From Epichloe hybrida (Eukaryota; Ascomycota; Sordariomycetes; Hypocreales; Clavicipitaceae), in the NCBI GenBank assembly GCA_019022495.1, contig JAFEKR010000033.1:310001-374000 (forward strand): a stretch of DNA of 64,000 bases. Direction: 5' to 3'. This document shows, one piece after another, positions 13,701-24,800 of this stretch. The notes under the pieces are model-generated. The model had not been told where the DNA came from and did no database searches. It worked only from the letters and a program-made list of their open reading frames with translations. Both the position numbers and the translations under genes were made by a program. Each line of letters opens with the position of its first letter. Position 1 is the first letter of the stretch.

Positions 13701-13905
13701 GCTCTCGGCCGTCAGTATACGTCGCCGTCTGCCACCTCTCGAGGGCGGAGGGACGGCGCGGCAGACAGCCACGCGTCGAGGCCACGGGAGCAGATAGTTT
13801 TCTCGGATTGGCGTGGCGATGATCTGCAGACGGCGTCGATGCATCGCCGACATGCTGTTGTGCTGCGAAAGCCTCGGCGCTCGCCTGGTCGACCGAGGGC
13901 ATCAT
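10783..13905 (-). CDS. UDP-glycosyltransferase, sterol glucosyltransferase type (GT1/GT28-like)
   Basis: A single open frame of 1040 residues. It likely transfers a sugar from a UDP-sugar to a sterol or other lipid in the cytosol or at membranes. Residues about 1-210 are a low-complexity, probably disordered leader with His-Gly-Asp-Gly repeats. The N-terminal GT domain begins at NIVIMVVGSRGDVQPFLKIG, the family signature. The C-terminal donor-binding half contains VYIGFGSIVVDD and the PSPG-like block HHGGAGTTAIGLKCGLPTMV followed by PFFGDQYFWG. After it come about 370 residues with a basic stretch, a (Gly-Asp)n run and a hydrophobic region. It lacks the PH/GRAM domains of yeast Atg26, so it belongs to the shorter fungal paralogues; the acceptor is unknown. 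An alternative start is the adjacent ATG at 13902. Confidence 0.88.
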   Translation of the reverse strand: MMPSVDQASAEAFAAQQHVGDASTPSADHRHANPRKLSAPVASTRGCLPRRPSALERWQTATYTDGREHAESIPSRAWIPLGGNRDGDGNRHGDGNRHGDGPDASSSSDEDTLDDEATTKMTSDAKSVHGAKTPRRSPMRNILMKDEHCESTGRTRSDGRLRITVHETAHTGYIANALGAVAHSMQPKRAQGPGPRTIPPPPPTPQPRLNIVIMVVGSRGDVQPFLKIGKYLKEELGQRVRIATHPTFRELVEKDTGLEFFSVGGDPAELMAFMVKNPGMIPTLESVKAGEIGKRRAAMAEMFDGFWRSCIHATENERTDNKLSGSGVFIADAIIANPPSFAHVHCAEALGIPLHLVFTFPYTPTHAFPHPLASVKQTNVDQGYTNFISYPLVEMMIWQGLGDLVNDFRVQTLALDPVSTFWAPCATYRMHVPVTYLWSPGLVPKPQDWGDEIDVSGFVFLDLASSFEPPKPLVDFLAAGEPPVYIGFGSIVVDDADRFTELIFEAVEKAGVRALVSRGWGGFGRDDVPDNIFMLDNTPHDWLFPQIKACVHHGGAGTTAIGLKCGLPTMVVPFFGDQYFWGSMVGKSGAGPDPVPYKHLTSDELAEGIKYLLTEEARSAAGKIAESIEKDGDGAKNTVAAFEKHMRIYGPPSLSCAILKSRVAVWEVKGTHIRLSAAAAHILVSSGQLTWKNIRLLRHTEWLDFEGPGEPVTAVAESIKNTVRDIFGGIGSAPYRICKTAKRRIKHRRTKSRGNEKEEDGSAAGKDGDGDGDGDGDNKLTRQVSKVPGPDQYGRDISTSLAKTGLAIVRAPTRILVALAQGFHNAPRLYGDDTVRRPTRVSGIRSGLVASRREFVYGIYDGVTGLVRLPVRGARNEGATGFLKGTGMAISGLVLKPVSAVLGPIGYSMQGVLKQAQRRRSPHGFVRRARMAQGEDEVRCIKAAEGSAAVQEEVLAGWKVLQDLDRAIAEEERKRGLAGQVDRMTLDVAFLFTSVDRAETILADLRAGKSLGDVTAGYQALNTKATDPSYYSRDATTRSK
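11575..11608. repeat. hexanucleotide repeat encoding (Gly-Asp)n
   Basis: Tandem gtcccc units on the + strand encode a Gly-Asp run in the glycosyltransferase. Being a multiple of three, length changes stay in frame. Confidence 0.85.
13605..13657. repeat. imperfect 18 bp coding repeat in the glycosyltransferase leader
   Basis: Three near-identical copies of a unit containing ccgtgtcggtttccgtct encode Gly-Asp-Gly-Asn-Arg-His type repeats in the disordered N-terminus. Confidence 0.75.
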
Positions 13906-14455
13906 CGCGTTGCAGCTTGGTTGGGTTTTTTTTTTCTCCCTCAGTCAGTCAGTCGCCTGGCGCAGAGCAGAGTCGGTTAAATGTTGGGAAAGAAGCACGC
14001 GCACGCGCACTCGCACTCGCACTCGCACAAAAAGAACGAGCCCAGTTGTTGACAATGCCGGACGTGCCGCAACCGGATGACGCGGGATGTCGGAAGCGAC
14101 GGGATCACCAGGAATTCTTCCTCGTCATCGTCAAGTGTGCCGCCCCCAGTTTTTGGGAAGCCCCAGCAAGCAGCAGCAGCTCCACATTGCAGGCTAGTAG
14201 GCGAGGAGGACGAGGGAAAAAAAAAATAAAAAAATAAAATAAAATGACACACTTGATTTCTTCAAATCAATCTCTCTTGTTGCTCTCTTGCTTGTTTGAC
14301 AGCTGTGTCACGTGCCATGGGACACACAACGAGTTGTACCCACAACTGAAAATAGCTCATGTTCAATCGTCAACCAGCTCCTCTTCATCATGCAGCTTTA
14401 TCAACTGCTCCCATTCCTCCCATTCCCATCCCCATCCCCATCCGAAGCATCCGCA
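13906..14455. other. intergenic, low-complexity
   Basis: Upstream of the glycosyltransferase. Contains repeats built from cgcacg/cgcact at about 13998-14029, an A/T-rich run at 14215-14245 and a tandem cccatc stretch at 14425-14442 next to the AlkB stop codon. No gene recognised. Confidence 0.5.
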
Positions 14456-15172
14456 TCATGACCCATCTCTCGCCCGCGCCGCCGCCTCTTCCTCCCTTTC
14501 CCACCTGTACTCCCTGCCCAGGCCCCTCCGCCGCCGCGCCGTGTCGCACAGCTCCTCGTCGCCGCACGCGCAGGCCGCCCCCTCGCGCAGCCAGCGATAC
14601 GTGACGCTCCAGCGATGCCGCCGCGGCCGCACCGTGCCGTCGGCCAGCGTGTCCGTCTTCCTCGCCCTGATGCCGTGCGTCCAGTGCAGCCTCGCCTCGC
14701 CGCCCATCCGCAGCATGCTCCTCGCCGGCAGGTCCACGTCGGCCCGCGCCGCCCCGTCCGGGGACCGACGGTGGCCGTCGCGGAACTGCATCACCACCGG
14801 GCTCCCCAGCGACAGCGCGTACAGCTCGTCGCCGTACGCGCCGTGCGTGTCGACGTGCGGCGGGATGCCCGCCCCGGGCGGGTAGTGCTGCACGCAGACC
14901 TGGTCGGGGTCTCGCCGCTCGTTCGGCTCCCGCGGGAGGATCCCCCTCAGCCACTCCGGGAACGGCCTGAACGGCACGTCCTCGTCGATGCCGAACGTCT
15001 TGTAGCTGAAGGTGTATCCGTAGTGCAGGGACCGTCGTCGCCCCGGGAGCGCGGGGGGCCAGTCGAGCCTGTTGGAGAGCATGTCGACGAGCTCCTCCTC
15101 GTGCTGGGCCGTCAGGAATTCCATCTGCATGGAAAGCCCCGAGGGTTTTCCATCTCGAGCTCCCTCCTGCAT
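14456..15172 (-). CDS. AlkB-like 2-oxoglutarate/Fe(II) dioxygenase
   Basis: Predicted oxidative demethylase of nucleic acid (or protein) substrates. With the ATG at 15172 it has 238 residues. The frame stays open to 15268, but the extra 32 residues are Lys/Glu-rich low complexity, so the shorter start is favoured. The jelly-roll core shows the iron ligands His and Asp in PPHVDTHG, a distal His in LHWTHGIRARK, and the 2-oxoglutarate-binding Arg in RWSVTYRWL. VCVQHYPPGAGIPPHVDTHG and YALSLGSPVVMQF resemble the ALKBH8 and related eukaryotic group more than bacterial AlkB. The C-terminus is rich in Arg and Glu. The substrate (DNA, RNA or tRNA wobble uridine) cannot be decided, and no RRM or methyltransferase domain is present. 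Confidence 0.85.
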   Translation of the reverse strand: MQEGARDGKPSGLSMQMEFLTAQHEEELVDMLSNRLDWPPALPGRRRSLHYGYTFSYKTFGIDEDVPFRPFPEWLRGILPREPNERRDPDQVCVQHYPPGAGIPPHVDTHGAYGDELYALSLGSPVVMQFRDGHRRSPDGAARADVDLPARSMLRMGGEARLHWTHGIRARKTDTLADGTVRPRRHRWSVTYRWLREGAACACGDEELCDTARRRRGLGREYRWEREEEAAARARDGS

Positions 15173-15805
15173 TGCATGTGTCCGTCCCTCTTTTTCCGCG
15201 CGAGCAGACTTATTTTTTTTTTGGGGTGGGGTTTCTTTTTCCTTCGCGCGAGCAGCAAACAAAAACAAAACTCAAAAAGAAAGACGGGCATGTTTGACAG
15301 CGGAGATCAGGTTGCCGGACATGTTCAGAAAATGGTCCAGACGGCTGAGCCACGTGACCATGTCCGACTTTGCCCTCTGAAGCAGTCACTGGTACTCCGT
15401 ATGTATTTTACTCATTGCAATAATATGTACGGACTACGGAGTACGGACTACTGCTACCCCCAATTACGTAATCCATTATCCACCACCACTACATGCATGC
15501 AGCAGGGTCCAGGCGCGTGGCAGGCGTTGGTAAGGCGTTAGTAAGGCGTTGGTTGTATTGAGTCTAGCATCATCCAGATAGTTTAGCCTTTTGGAAGAAC
15601 TTGTAGACTTTGCTATTAAATAAGCCAACATGAAAAGCATTAAGGATGAAAAAAAAAAAAAAAAAAAAAACTACTAGACATTTCCACCATCTCCGACATA
15701 TCGTTCCTTCTCCTGGCTAGCTAGCAAACAACCACTTATTCTTCCCGTCTTATGGACATTTCGCCCATCAAGCTACCTCCTCCGCACTAGTCAATTAATT
15801 AATTA
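15173..15805. other. intergenic between AlkB and the NRPS 3' end
   Basis: Contains an A run at 15650-15670 and two opposed copies of the 9-mer tactccgta (15393-15401 + and 15435-15443 -). No coding segment recognised. Confidence 0.5.
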
Positions 15806-18800
15806 CTAGCACTTGCGCGTGACAAGTAACAGCTCAAACCAAGTCGGGTTCTCAAAAACGTCCTCGATCCTAATCCCGTAGCCCTGGCGCTGCATGTGCG
15901 CGGCCAATTGCCCGGCATTGTTGGCGTCGCCGCCCAGTTCGAAAAATGTCGCTGCAGACTCGTCACCAGGCACCGTCTGCAGGCCGAGCACGTCTTTCCA
16001 CGCGGCGCCCAGAGCACGTCTTGTCTCGTCGGGGCATTCACGAATTGCCGCCATCTGCTCGCTGGTCGGACCCCCCGCGGTCACGCCATCGTCGGCGGGA
16101 AGGGGCAGCAGAGCAGGGAGGCTCCGCATGTCGCGCGGTGACATGATCCTGGCGTCCATGTCGTTGTAGAATCGCTTGATGGTGTCGGCCAGATCCGACG
16201 CGAGCCGATGCGCCAGGTCACATGAGATGACATTATCCGTGAAGCCCAGCTGGATTTCCGTGCCGTCTGCGCCCGGTGTAGACGTGATGTACACCTCGAC
16301 ACTGTCGACATCGCCCGTTGACAGGTCGGCAGTGTCCAAGTCTACTACGGCGGCGGGCTCTTCCTCCGCCGAGTTCGGGCCGCCCGCGGGGCCGGCGGCT
16401 TCGTAGTTTTGGTGCACGATGACTGAGCTGAGGAAGGCCCAGTTTGGCCAGCTTGTGCAGTTTCGAATCATGTCCCTGGAGCCCAATGTCTCGAATGGTA
16501 TCCCGGCCACCTGCTGGCCGTGGACTGCGGCGATTAGATCCCTGGCCGACCAGCCGTCCTGGAAGATGATGCGGGCCGGTATGATGTTGACGCACGCGCC
16601 AAAGGTGTCTTGCGTGCCGGGCTGATTTCGACCATGTGTGAGGCTGCCGAACACGACATCGTGTGTCGCGGAATATCGCGCGAGGACGTACGACCATGCA
16701 GCCTTGAGCACGGTGGCAAAAGTAAACTCCTCGGACCGCAGGTCAGATGCTGGGACAGTCTTCACAATTGTCGGGCCCAGACCGTATGCCAGGCGGTGGG
16801 TGGTCTGGCGCTTGATGGCGGTTCGGACACTCCCTCGCAGCATGTTCTGCCAGTACTCAATCGCCTTCTGCTTACCCGTCAGGGACAAGGTATGAATGTA
16901 TCGCGGAAAGCTCAAGTCTGCATTGTCGAGAGAAGCCGGGTCGTCGTTGTAGGCGTCTTCAAAGGCAGCCCACATCTTCGCAAGCGCCGTGCCGTCATAC
17001 TGGGCGTGGGAAAGGCGGATTACGAGGCGGTGCTTCTTCTCCCGTGTCTGGCGAATGAGGGACATCTTGGAGACCGGGGTTCCGAATGACAGATTGCAGA
17101 GCAGGTCCTGCTTCTTCAACTTCAAGGTATACTCATCCAAGGTGTCCGTCGCGGTTTCAAACACACCAATGTTCAGGTCCATGTGCGTGAGCACTGCCTG
17201 CAGAAACATGTCCTTGTATGCGATGAAAACAGCTCTCATCATGTCGAGACGCCTGACAAGGCTGGCGCAGGCGCGCTTTATCCGGTCCAGGTCGGCATCG
17301 CCGTCGCGGTCCCGCGTGTGGTAGTAGACTGCGCTGCGGGCCGTTGTGTAAGTTCCAAGAAGATATCTGGCCTGCTGGTCGGTGACGGGGAGAATATCCT
17401 CCACGTTGTCTGCTGAGATGCCGTGTTCAACCAGCATCTTCTCCACCTCTGGTTGACTGCCCGGCGGCAAGAGCGAGAATCGTTGATATTCGACCACGTG
17501 TGCAGGCGACGCACCGCCGGACTCGGCGTCCAGCGTCCCGAGACGGAGCGCCATCTGCGACAGTTTCGGGAAGACCAGGACATCAGCCACGGCAAGATGG
17601 AGACCCTGGTCACGGGCTCGTTTCGCGAGTTTCATGGCCTGAATGGAATCTCCACCGAGGTGGAGGAAGCTGTCATCCGCACATATCAAATCGGAATCAG
17701 TGCCGAGGACGCAGGCCCAAAGTCCCTGCAGGCAGAGCTCCATGGGTGTTGATGGCAATCGGCGCTCCATCTGGGACAGGCTCGAGGTCATGAGCTCCGA
17801 CAGGGTGAGTTTTTCGGCCATCGCGCGTAGCTGCTTTCGATCTAGCTTCCCGGAGGCGGAAAGGGGCATTCTTTCAACCATTATGTAGGCCGAGGGGATC
17901 ATGTGGCTCGGAACCTTGGAGGCAAGGCGATCGTTGAGGCCGGCTGTCAGCGAGCGCAGGTCCGAGTAGTTGTCATCACCTGGCTTTTGTTGTTTTTGTT
18001 GTTTTTGTTGTTGTTGTCTGGATGACGGCTGTATGAAAGCCACCAGCATTGCTTTGCTGCTGTCCAGAGGTGTTATAACCTCTGCTGCGAGCCGGACCTC
18101 GGAACCGGTGTCGGTGTCGGTGTCGATGTCGATGTCGATGTCGAGGTTCGAGGCAACGTTGACTTCCACATCGCCGAGTTCCAGACGCTGGCCGTTGATC
18201 TTGACCTGGCTATCTTTTCGCCCGATAAACGTCAGACCACCGTCGGCATCGTATTGGACAAGGTCGCCGGTTTTATATACGCGACCGTGACGGCCTCGGT
18301 GGCCAGGCCCGCCACCGCGGAGCAGCCAAGCTGGATCCTGAACAAATGCGGCTGCAGTCTTCTCGGCATCGCCAAGATAACCAGACCCGACGATCGGCCC
18401 CTCCAGCACCAATTCTCCCACTGTGCCGATTGGGACGAGGTTGTCGTGATTTGACGGATCCACAACCCAAGTACACGCGGCGACTCCGCGACCAATGCTG
18501 GCTGTCGATTGGGCAGTGGCTGTTCCGTCGAGCTCGGCCAATGTAGCCTTCGGTGTGCATTCGGCCGGACCATACATGTTGAGCACGCGGGCTTGCTTCG
18601 ACCATTGGGCAGCTTGTTGATTGGTGAGTGCCTCACCAGCGAACACGACGGTTTCGAGGCTGCTCAAACCCGATGGCCGCAGGGTGCTTGCAACAGATGG
18701 CGTCATGTCTATGAAGTTTGCGTTGTAGGCCTGCACCGTACTCGTGATATCCTCGAGGGCCTCGTGCTGTGAGGGGATGCAGAGACAGCCCCCGGCAGCC

Positions 18801-21800
18801 ATGGTGTGGATGAAATTAGACCAGCTGATGTCAAAAGCATATCTAGCGAGGTCGTATACGCGGGAAGACTTGCGGAACCCGGTGATAGCCTGTTGGTGGT
18901 GGATGGCGCTGCTAAAGTTGGAGTGGGTGACCATTACACCCTTTGGAACGCCCGTGCTGCCCGATGTGAATACGACATAAAGCTTGTTCCATGGCATAAC
19001 TCTGGGGAGTGCTCGAGGGGGCTCATGGTCAAACTCGGTCTGTTCTCCCTCGCCCAAGACGATGACCGGCTGGTCAGTCAATGCCTCTGCGAGGCTCCGG
19101 CTTGACGAGGACGACAGGACAAGCGATGGGTTAACCTGCTGCACAATGCTGCGTAATCTGTCTTGCGGCAACGTGGTGTCCAAGGCAACCGATGCTCCTC
19201 CAGCCTTCATCACGGCCAGCATCGCTGCAGGCATCCAGCGTGACTTCTCAAAGCAGACCGGCACAATGACATCAGGACCTACACCCAGGCTGACAAGGCG
19301 ATAGGCAATGCGGGTAGCAACAGAATCAAGTTGTTCATATGTCCAGTTGCCGTCCCACGCGCAGACCGCGTTGGAACTAGGCTGATTATGAGCGTTTTCG
19401 GAAATCAGGTCGTGCACGGCTTGGTCGATGGACTCGGGCACGATCGCGTTCCAGCCCCAAATCTCCGCCAATTCTCCGGGGCAGACCATGTCAAGTTCGG
19501 AAATTCTCAGCTGTGACCTGTCCGGGTCGCAAAGCTGGCGCAGTACCAGGTCAAGCAGGGACGCGAGCCTTTCCACTTGAGCTTTTCTGATGACTTGAGA
19601 GTCGAACCTGAAGCGAAGCAAGGCGCCCGCGTTCTCAAGATCGCACTCAATCGTGAGAGCATGTGTATCAAAACCGGCATCGAGGCTTTCCTCTGCATCC
19701 GCCATACCACCCCCTCCCTCATCTGTGTAGTCAAAGAGGAGGCTTGACGAGTCGCCAGATTCTTCAGTTGGATGAATGAGCAACAGCGTTTGAAAGTCGC
19801 AGGCTTGCTTGGCGGAGTCGCTGAATCTGCGAATTTGCTGCAGACCTGTTTGCTCGAATGCCGTCATATCAATGACTTGCGCCTGGACCCGCTCCAACAA
19901 TTGATTGATGGTTTGTTCTCTGTCAAGAATCACCCGGACTGGTACTGTAGCAATGGTCGGACCCGTCATGTTCTCGACTCCAGGGACCGGTGCCTGCCGA
20001 CCGGTGACTGTCGCACCGAAGAGTGCGTCAGGGGAATCGGAATACACTGCAATGAGAATTGACAGTGCCGCGCGTATAGCGGTAGACGGGGTCGTATCTG
20101 TCTTGGGCCATGCCAGGTGTTCGACATGGTGCGAAATCCCAGTGTCTGACCGCGGCTGGTATGCCGGCGAGGGGAGCGCCGGGAACGCTTGGGCATGGAG
20201 CTTGTCGAATTGCGAGGTCCAGAACGCTTTGGCGCGACCTTGATCAACGTGGCCAATGAACTTCACGAAGTCTTGGAACGGTGGTGGTGTGCGTAAAGTA
20301 TTTCCCTTGTATGCCATCTCCAGCCTCTCAAGAACCAGCGGCATCGACCACCCGTCGTACAGGGCATGATGCACTGTCCAGACGAAGGAATGCTGGTTAT
20401 GGTAATCCCGAGTAATGGCATATCGCGTGAGAGGTGTGCCTGGGCCCATGCCCAGCGCCCTGTCTGCTTCTTGATAGAGCGTGGTGCTGGTGGGTTCCGG
20501 CCATGTTGCTGCTGGCTCTTCTGCAAGAATCGACTGAACCAATCCTTGAGTGTCGAGGTCGACGATCCGTGTTCGCAGAATCGGCGTTGTTGCAACGACT
20601 CGGTCCCAAGCGCGTTGGAAGCGGGCGATGTCGACGGTAGGCTGCAGCTGGAACGTGTTTTGGGCCACATAATCACCAGATCGTCTCAAAGTGAGTGCCA
20701 AAAGACCTTCCTGCAATGGCGTGCAAGGAAATGCGTCTTCTACGAGCGCTGCGCTGACGTCGCAGACCTGGGCGATCCGGGCACGTGCATCTGACGCGTC
20801 CAGCTTGCCAGGAAGCAACGAGAATGGCGGTGCGGCTTGTTGTTGATCGCCGAGTGACTTGCAAGTGACTTTGGCGAGATCTTTGAGGCACGGATGACGA
20901 AAGACATCGGTGACGGTGAGGGCAAGGCCGTTGTCACGGGCCAAGGCAGCGAGCTTCATGGCACCGATAGAATCCCCCCCGACGCGCAGGAAGCTATCAT
21001 CAGAGGAAATGGCCTCTCGCGGGATCCCGAGCACATCGGACCACAGTTCCTGAAGCCGAATCTCCTCTGGCGTCTTCGGTGCTAGTCTTTCCGCTCGTGC
21101 CGGGCCGTGAGCCATGAGTTCGACCTTCGTGAGTCGCTCGGCCATGGCTCGTAGCTTTCGCCGATCTGTCTTGCCCGAGGGGGTCATCGGTATGCTCGGA
21201 AGCAGCATGTAGGCAGAAGGTATCATGTATGCAGGCACCTGGGCGGCGAGTCTGTCAGCCAGACCGTCGATGATCTTGTCCAGGCCTATTGATGTCTCCT
21301 CCACACCCAAGAAAGCCACCAGAGCACGCCTTTCACCATCTCGGGGCTTGGCCACTTCCGCAACAACCCGAACATTACAGTCGGTCGTTATGTTGGAGCT
21401 GACGTAATATTCAACGTCGCCCAGCTCGAGACGTTGGCCGTTGATTTTGACCTGGTCATCTTTCCGCCCAACAAAAGTTATGCTGCCATCAGGCTGATAG
21501 CGCACAAGATCGCCAGTCTTGTACAAGCGACCTTGACGCCCAGCATGAGTTGCCGAGCCACGGAGCAACCAGGAAGGATTTTCAATAAAAGACGCCGCTG
21601 TCCTGTCTGCATTATCGAGATAACCAGGACCAACCAGTGGCCCTTCGAGAACCAGCTCACCGATACTGCCTATAGGGACAAGAGAATCACCGGCAGTGCT
21701 CACGATCCACGTGTTTACACCAATTCCATGGCCGATGCTGGCGACTTGTGCATTCTCTGGGTTGATGGATGCCACGGTTGTCGTCGGCGTGCATTCACAT

Positions 21801-24800
21801 GGGCCGTACGCATTTTTGACGTTTACCATGCCGGCCCAATGCTGGGCAAGTGCAGATGAGAGAGCCTCGCCACCGACGATCAATGTGTCTAATCTTTTTA
21901 GCGTGCTGGCAGGTAGAAGTTGAGCGGCGGATGGGGTCATGTCCGCGTGGGTGACCTTGAACCTTTCCATCGAGCCAGCTAAATCGTTCTGGCGCTCAGT
22001 GTTTGATGGTATACAGAGACAGGCACCGCACTCGAGAGCACTGAGCAAATTCTGCCACGACGTGTCGAACGTGTACGATGCAAAGTCATAAACGCGCGCA
22101 CCCGCCCTGAAGTTGTGGGCACCGCGTTGATGGTGAAGAGAACTGGCAAAATTAGAGTGACTGATCATGACGCCCTTGGGAATGCCTGTACTGCCAGAGG
22201 TGAAGATGATATACAGCGTGTTAGAAGGTGTGACATCCGAAATGACCGCGGGCGAAGCAGGTGGCGATTCCAGGCGACCAATGTTGGCTTCATTGACCAA
22301 GAAGATGGGGCTGGTCGTTGAGCGTTTCACGATATCTGCATTGGATGACGAAGAGAGAATAATCGTTGGCTTCACCTGCTGTAGAATGGTGCGTAACCGC
22401 TCCTCTGGGAGGGAAGAATCCAGAGCAACACTCGTACCTCCAGCCTTCATGACTGCGAGCACTGCCAAAGGCATCCATCGACTCTTTTCGAAGCAAAGGG
22501 GGACTATCTTTTCAGGGCCGACACCAAGCATGACTAATTTGTAAGCGAGTTTCGAGGAGAGGCTGTCCAACTGCTGATAGGTCCAAGAGCCATCCCAGGC
22601 ACAGATGGCCGGTGAAGTGGGAAATCTATGTGCTGTTTCTGTTATCACATCGTGCACTAGGGCTTCCACTGTCTCTGGAACGACAGCGTTCCAGTCCCAG
22701 ATTTGCTCTAGATCGTGTTCAACCACCGTGTTAATAGCGGCCAAGCTATTTGACAATGTCTTGTCACCGACCATTGACATGATGATGGTCCTCAAGAGTG
22801 AAATGACACGCTCAGCTTGGTCAAGTGTGATACATGACATGCGGTAATCAAGAGAAATCGTTGATTGAGTCTTGCCGTAACTAATGTCGAAAGAAACATC
22901 GTACTGTTTCAAGTGATCAGTAAAAGAAAACAACAACACGCAACTTTCCAAGATGGTGGTTTTTTTTGGGGGGGGGGTGGCTTCAGTCTTACTTCGGTGG
23001 GATCTTCATGGTCCATGTCAATAAAAATTAAATCTCCGACATTGACATCGTTTGCCATGTCAGCATCGTCCTTCTGGAAAGACACAATCGTATTGAACAA
23101 TGAGTTTTCAGAAGAGAGTTGAAGGTTATGCTGTATATCGGCCAGAGAGAAGTGCTGAAAGTCAAGATCCTCCAATACCTGTTCATGAAGCCGCTGGACG
23201 AATTGCTGTGGAGTCAACGTGCGCGACACATCCGATCTGCAAATTATCATATTGGCATAAGCATTGACAGAATCTTCAATGCCGTCGATGGGCAGATCGC
23301 GACCCGATGCGATGTATCCAAAGCAGACCGAATCATTATTAGTGTAAGTGGACAGCAACAGCGCCCAGGCGCTCTGGAATATGCTCGCGGGGGTAACCGA
23401 TTGAGATTCACAAAAGTGCTGGATCATCTTGAAGTCGTCACCGTCAAGGTCTGCGCTGGCCGTGCCGAAGCCATCTGCGGCAGTGGGCGCTCCGGCGAGA
23501 TGTGGAAAGTGGCAGGGTTCTGCACCAGCCAGCTTGATCTTCCAATATGCCATTTTGCTGGCCAAAGGGCTGGACTTGAGAGCCCGGGCAAAGTTGCGAC
23601 TTGTTTCGAGAAGGGTCTCTGTGCCCAGTCTTCCACTATAGGCTTTCGACCAGTCATTCAGCATGATTGCAGTGGACGCACCATCGACAATGGTGTGGTT
23701 CATCTCAATCTGGCAGATAATGGTGTCGTCCTCTCCGTTTCGGCACAGGACCAGGCGATGAGCTGGTTTGAGCTGTTGATAATTAACTGCAGGTAGCTGT
23801 CGAATCAAAGCCACAGCCGCCGTCTTGGTTTGAGCCTCTAGTACAATGACTTCTCCCTTGTATGACTCGAGTACAGCTTGTGTGAATGCCGTGTTCTTGT
23901 CGACCCCTTCGACAAACACGCTGCGAAGGGCTGGATGGCGCGAAATGACTCCTTGCCACGCCTCGGCCAATTTGTTGATATCAAGCGGGCGTTGGCCCCC
24001 GTTGTGTTTCATCTCGTACGTGAGCAAGGTCTTGTAAGCCTCTGGAGCCATGATCTGGCTGAGTAGAATACCATCCACCATGGGTGAGCAAGGGTAGATG
24101 TCAATGATTGTGGATCCAGTTTCGGACAAAATGGCGGGAACAATACGATTCTGCAGCTCATCCAAGCCCCCGTAGTCTAAGTCCAGAAACTCGTAATCCA
24201 CGATTGTGTGAGAGGGCTTGGAGACTGATAGAGATGTACAAAGGGCTTGCATCGACGGCCCAACTTGCGCCATCCAGTCTCTGATGAGGTTCTGGTGGCT
24301 GATGTGTTTGTTCCATGAGAATGTGAACTTGGTTTGGCCGCCTTCGATGGAAACGTTGATGCTAAAGAGTGCCGATGTAGGCAGGTCAGAGCCAACATCG
24401 AATATGTCATCAAGTGCGATATTTTCGAACAAAGATTCGTCAGACTCCAGCTGTTGAAACTGGCCGTGGTAATTGAAGAGCACCTCCATGACGCAGTCGT
24501 GAGATTCAAAGGCCTTGATGCCCTCATCGCTGAGATAGCGTGAGGTGAAGTATGCCCAGCCATTTGAAGGTAGCTGCCTTCTGATATCCTTGACAACTCT
24601 TGCAATGTCGCTCGTCGTGTGGTCGCGTGATATGTGCATCGGCGTCATCGTGGTAAACCAGCCGACAGTTCGGGAAAGATCAATTTCGGGTGCCCAAGGC
24701 TCGCGGCCGTGTCCCTCGATGAATACAGTGAGACCATCGCGCGTCTGAAAAGTATGGAAGAACGCATGCCAAACTGACGCAAGAATCAGATCAACTGGCT

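Larger units (their letters stand above)
17540..20745 (-). other. NRPS module 7: C6-A7-T7
   Basis: C6 (about 20745-19490) has FPCTPLQEGL and HHALYDGWS. A7 (about 19480-17820) has FTSGSTGVPKG, YGPAECTPK and GKLDRKQLR. Its C-terminal subdomain carries two in-frame low-complexity expansions, an Asp-Ile/Asp-Thr run and a Gln-Lys run. T7 has FLHLGGDSI. Confidence 0.9.

Noticed and set aside
22904..22992. Frame break in C5 of the NRPS as a third mutation
   Set aside because: Explained by a normal intron that joins DPTE to YDVSF, matching the C3 paralogue exactly.
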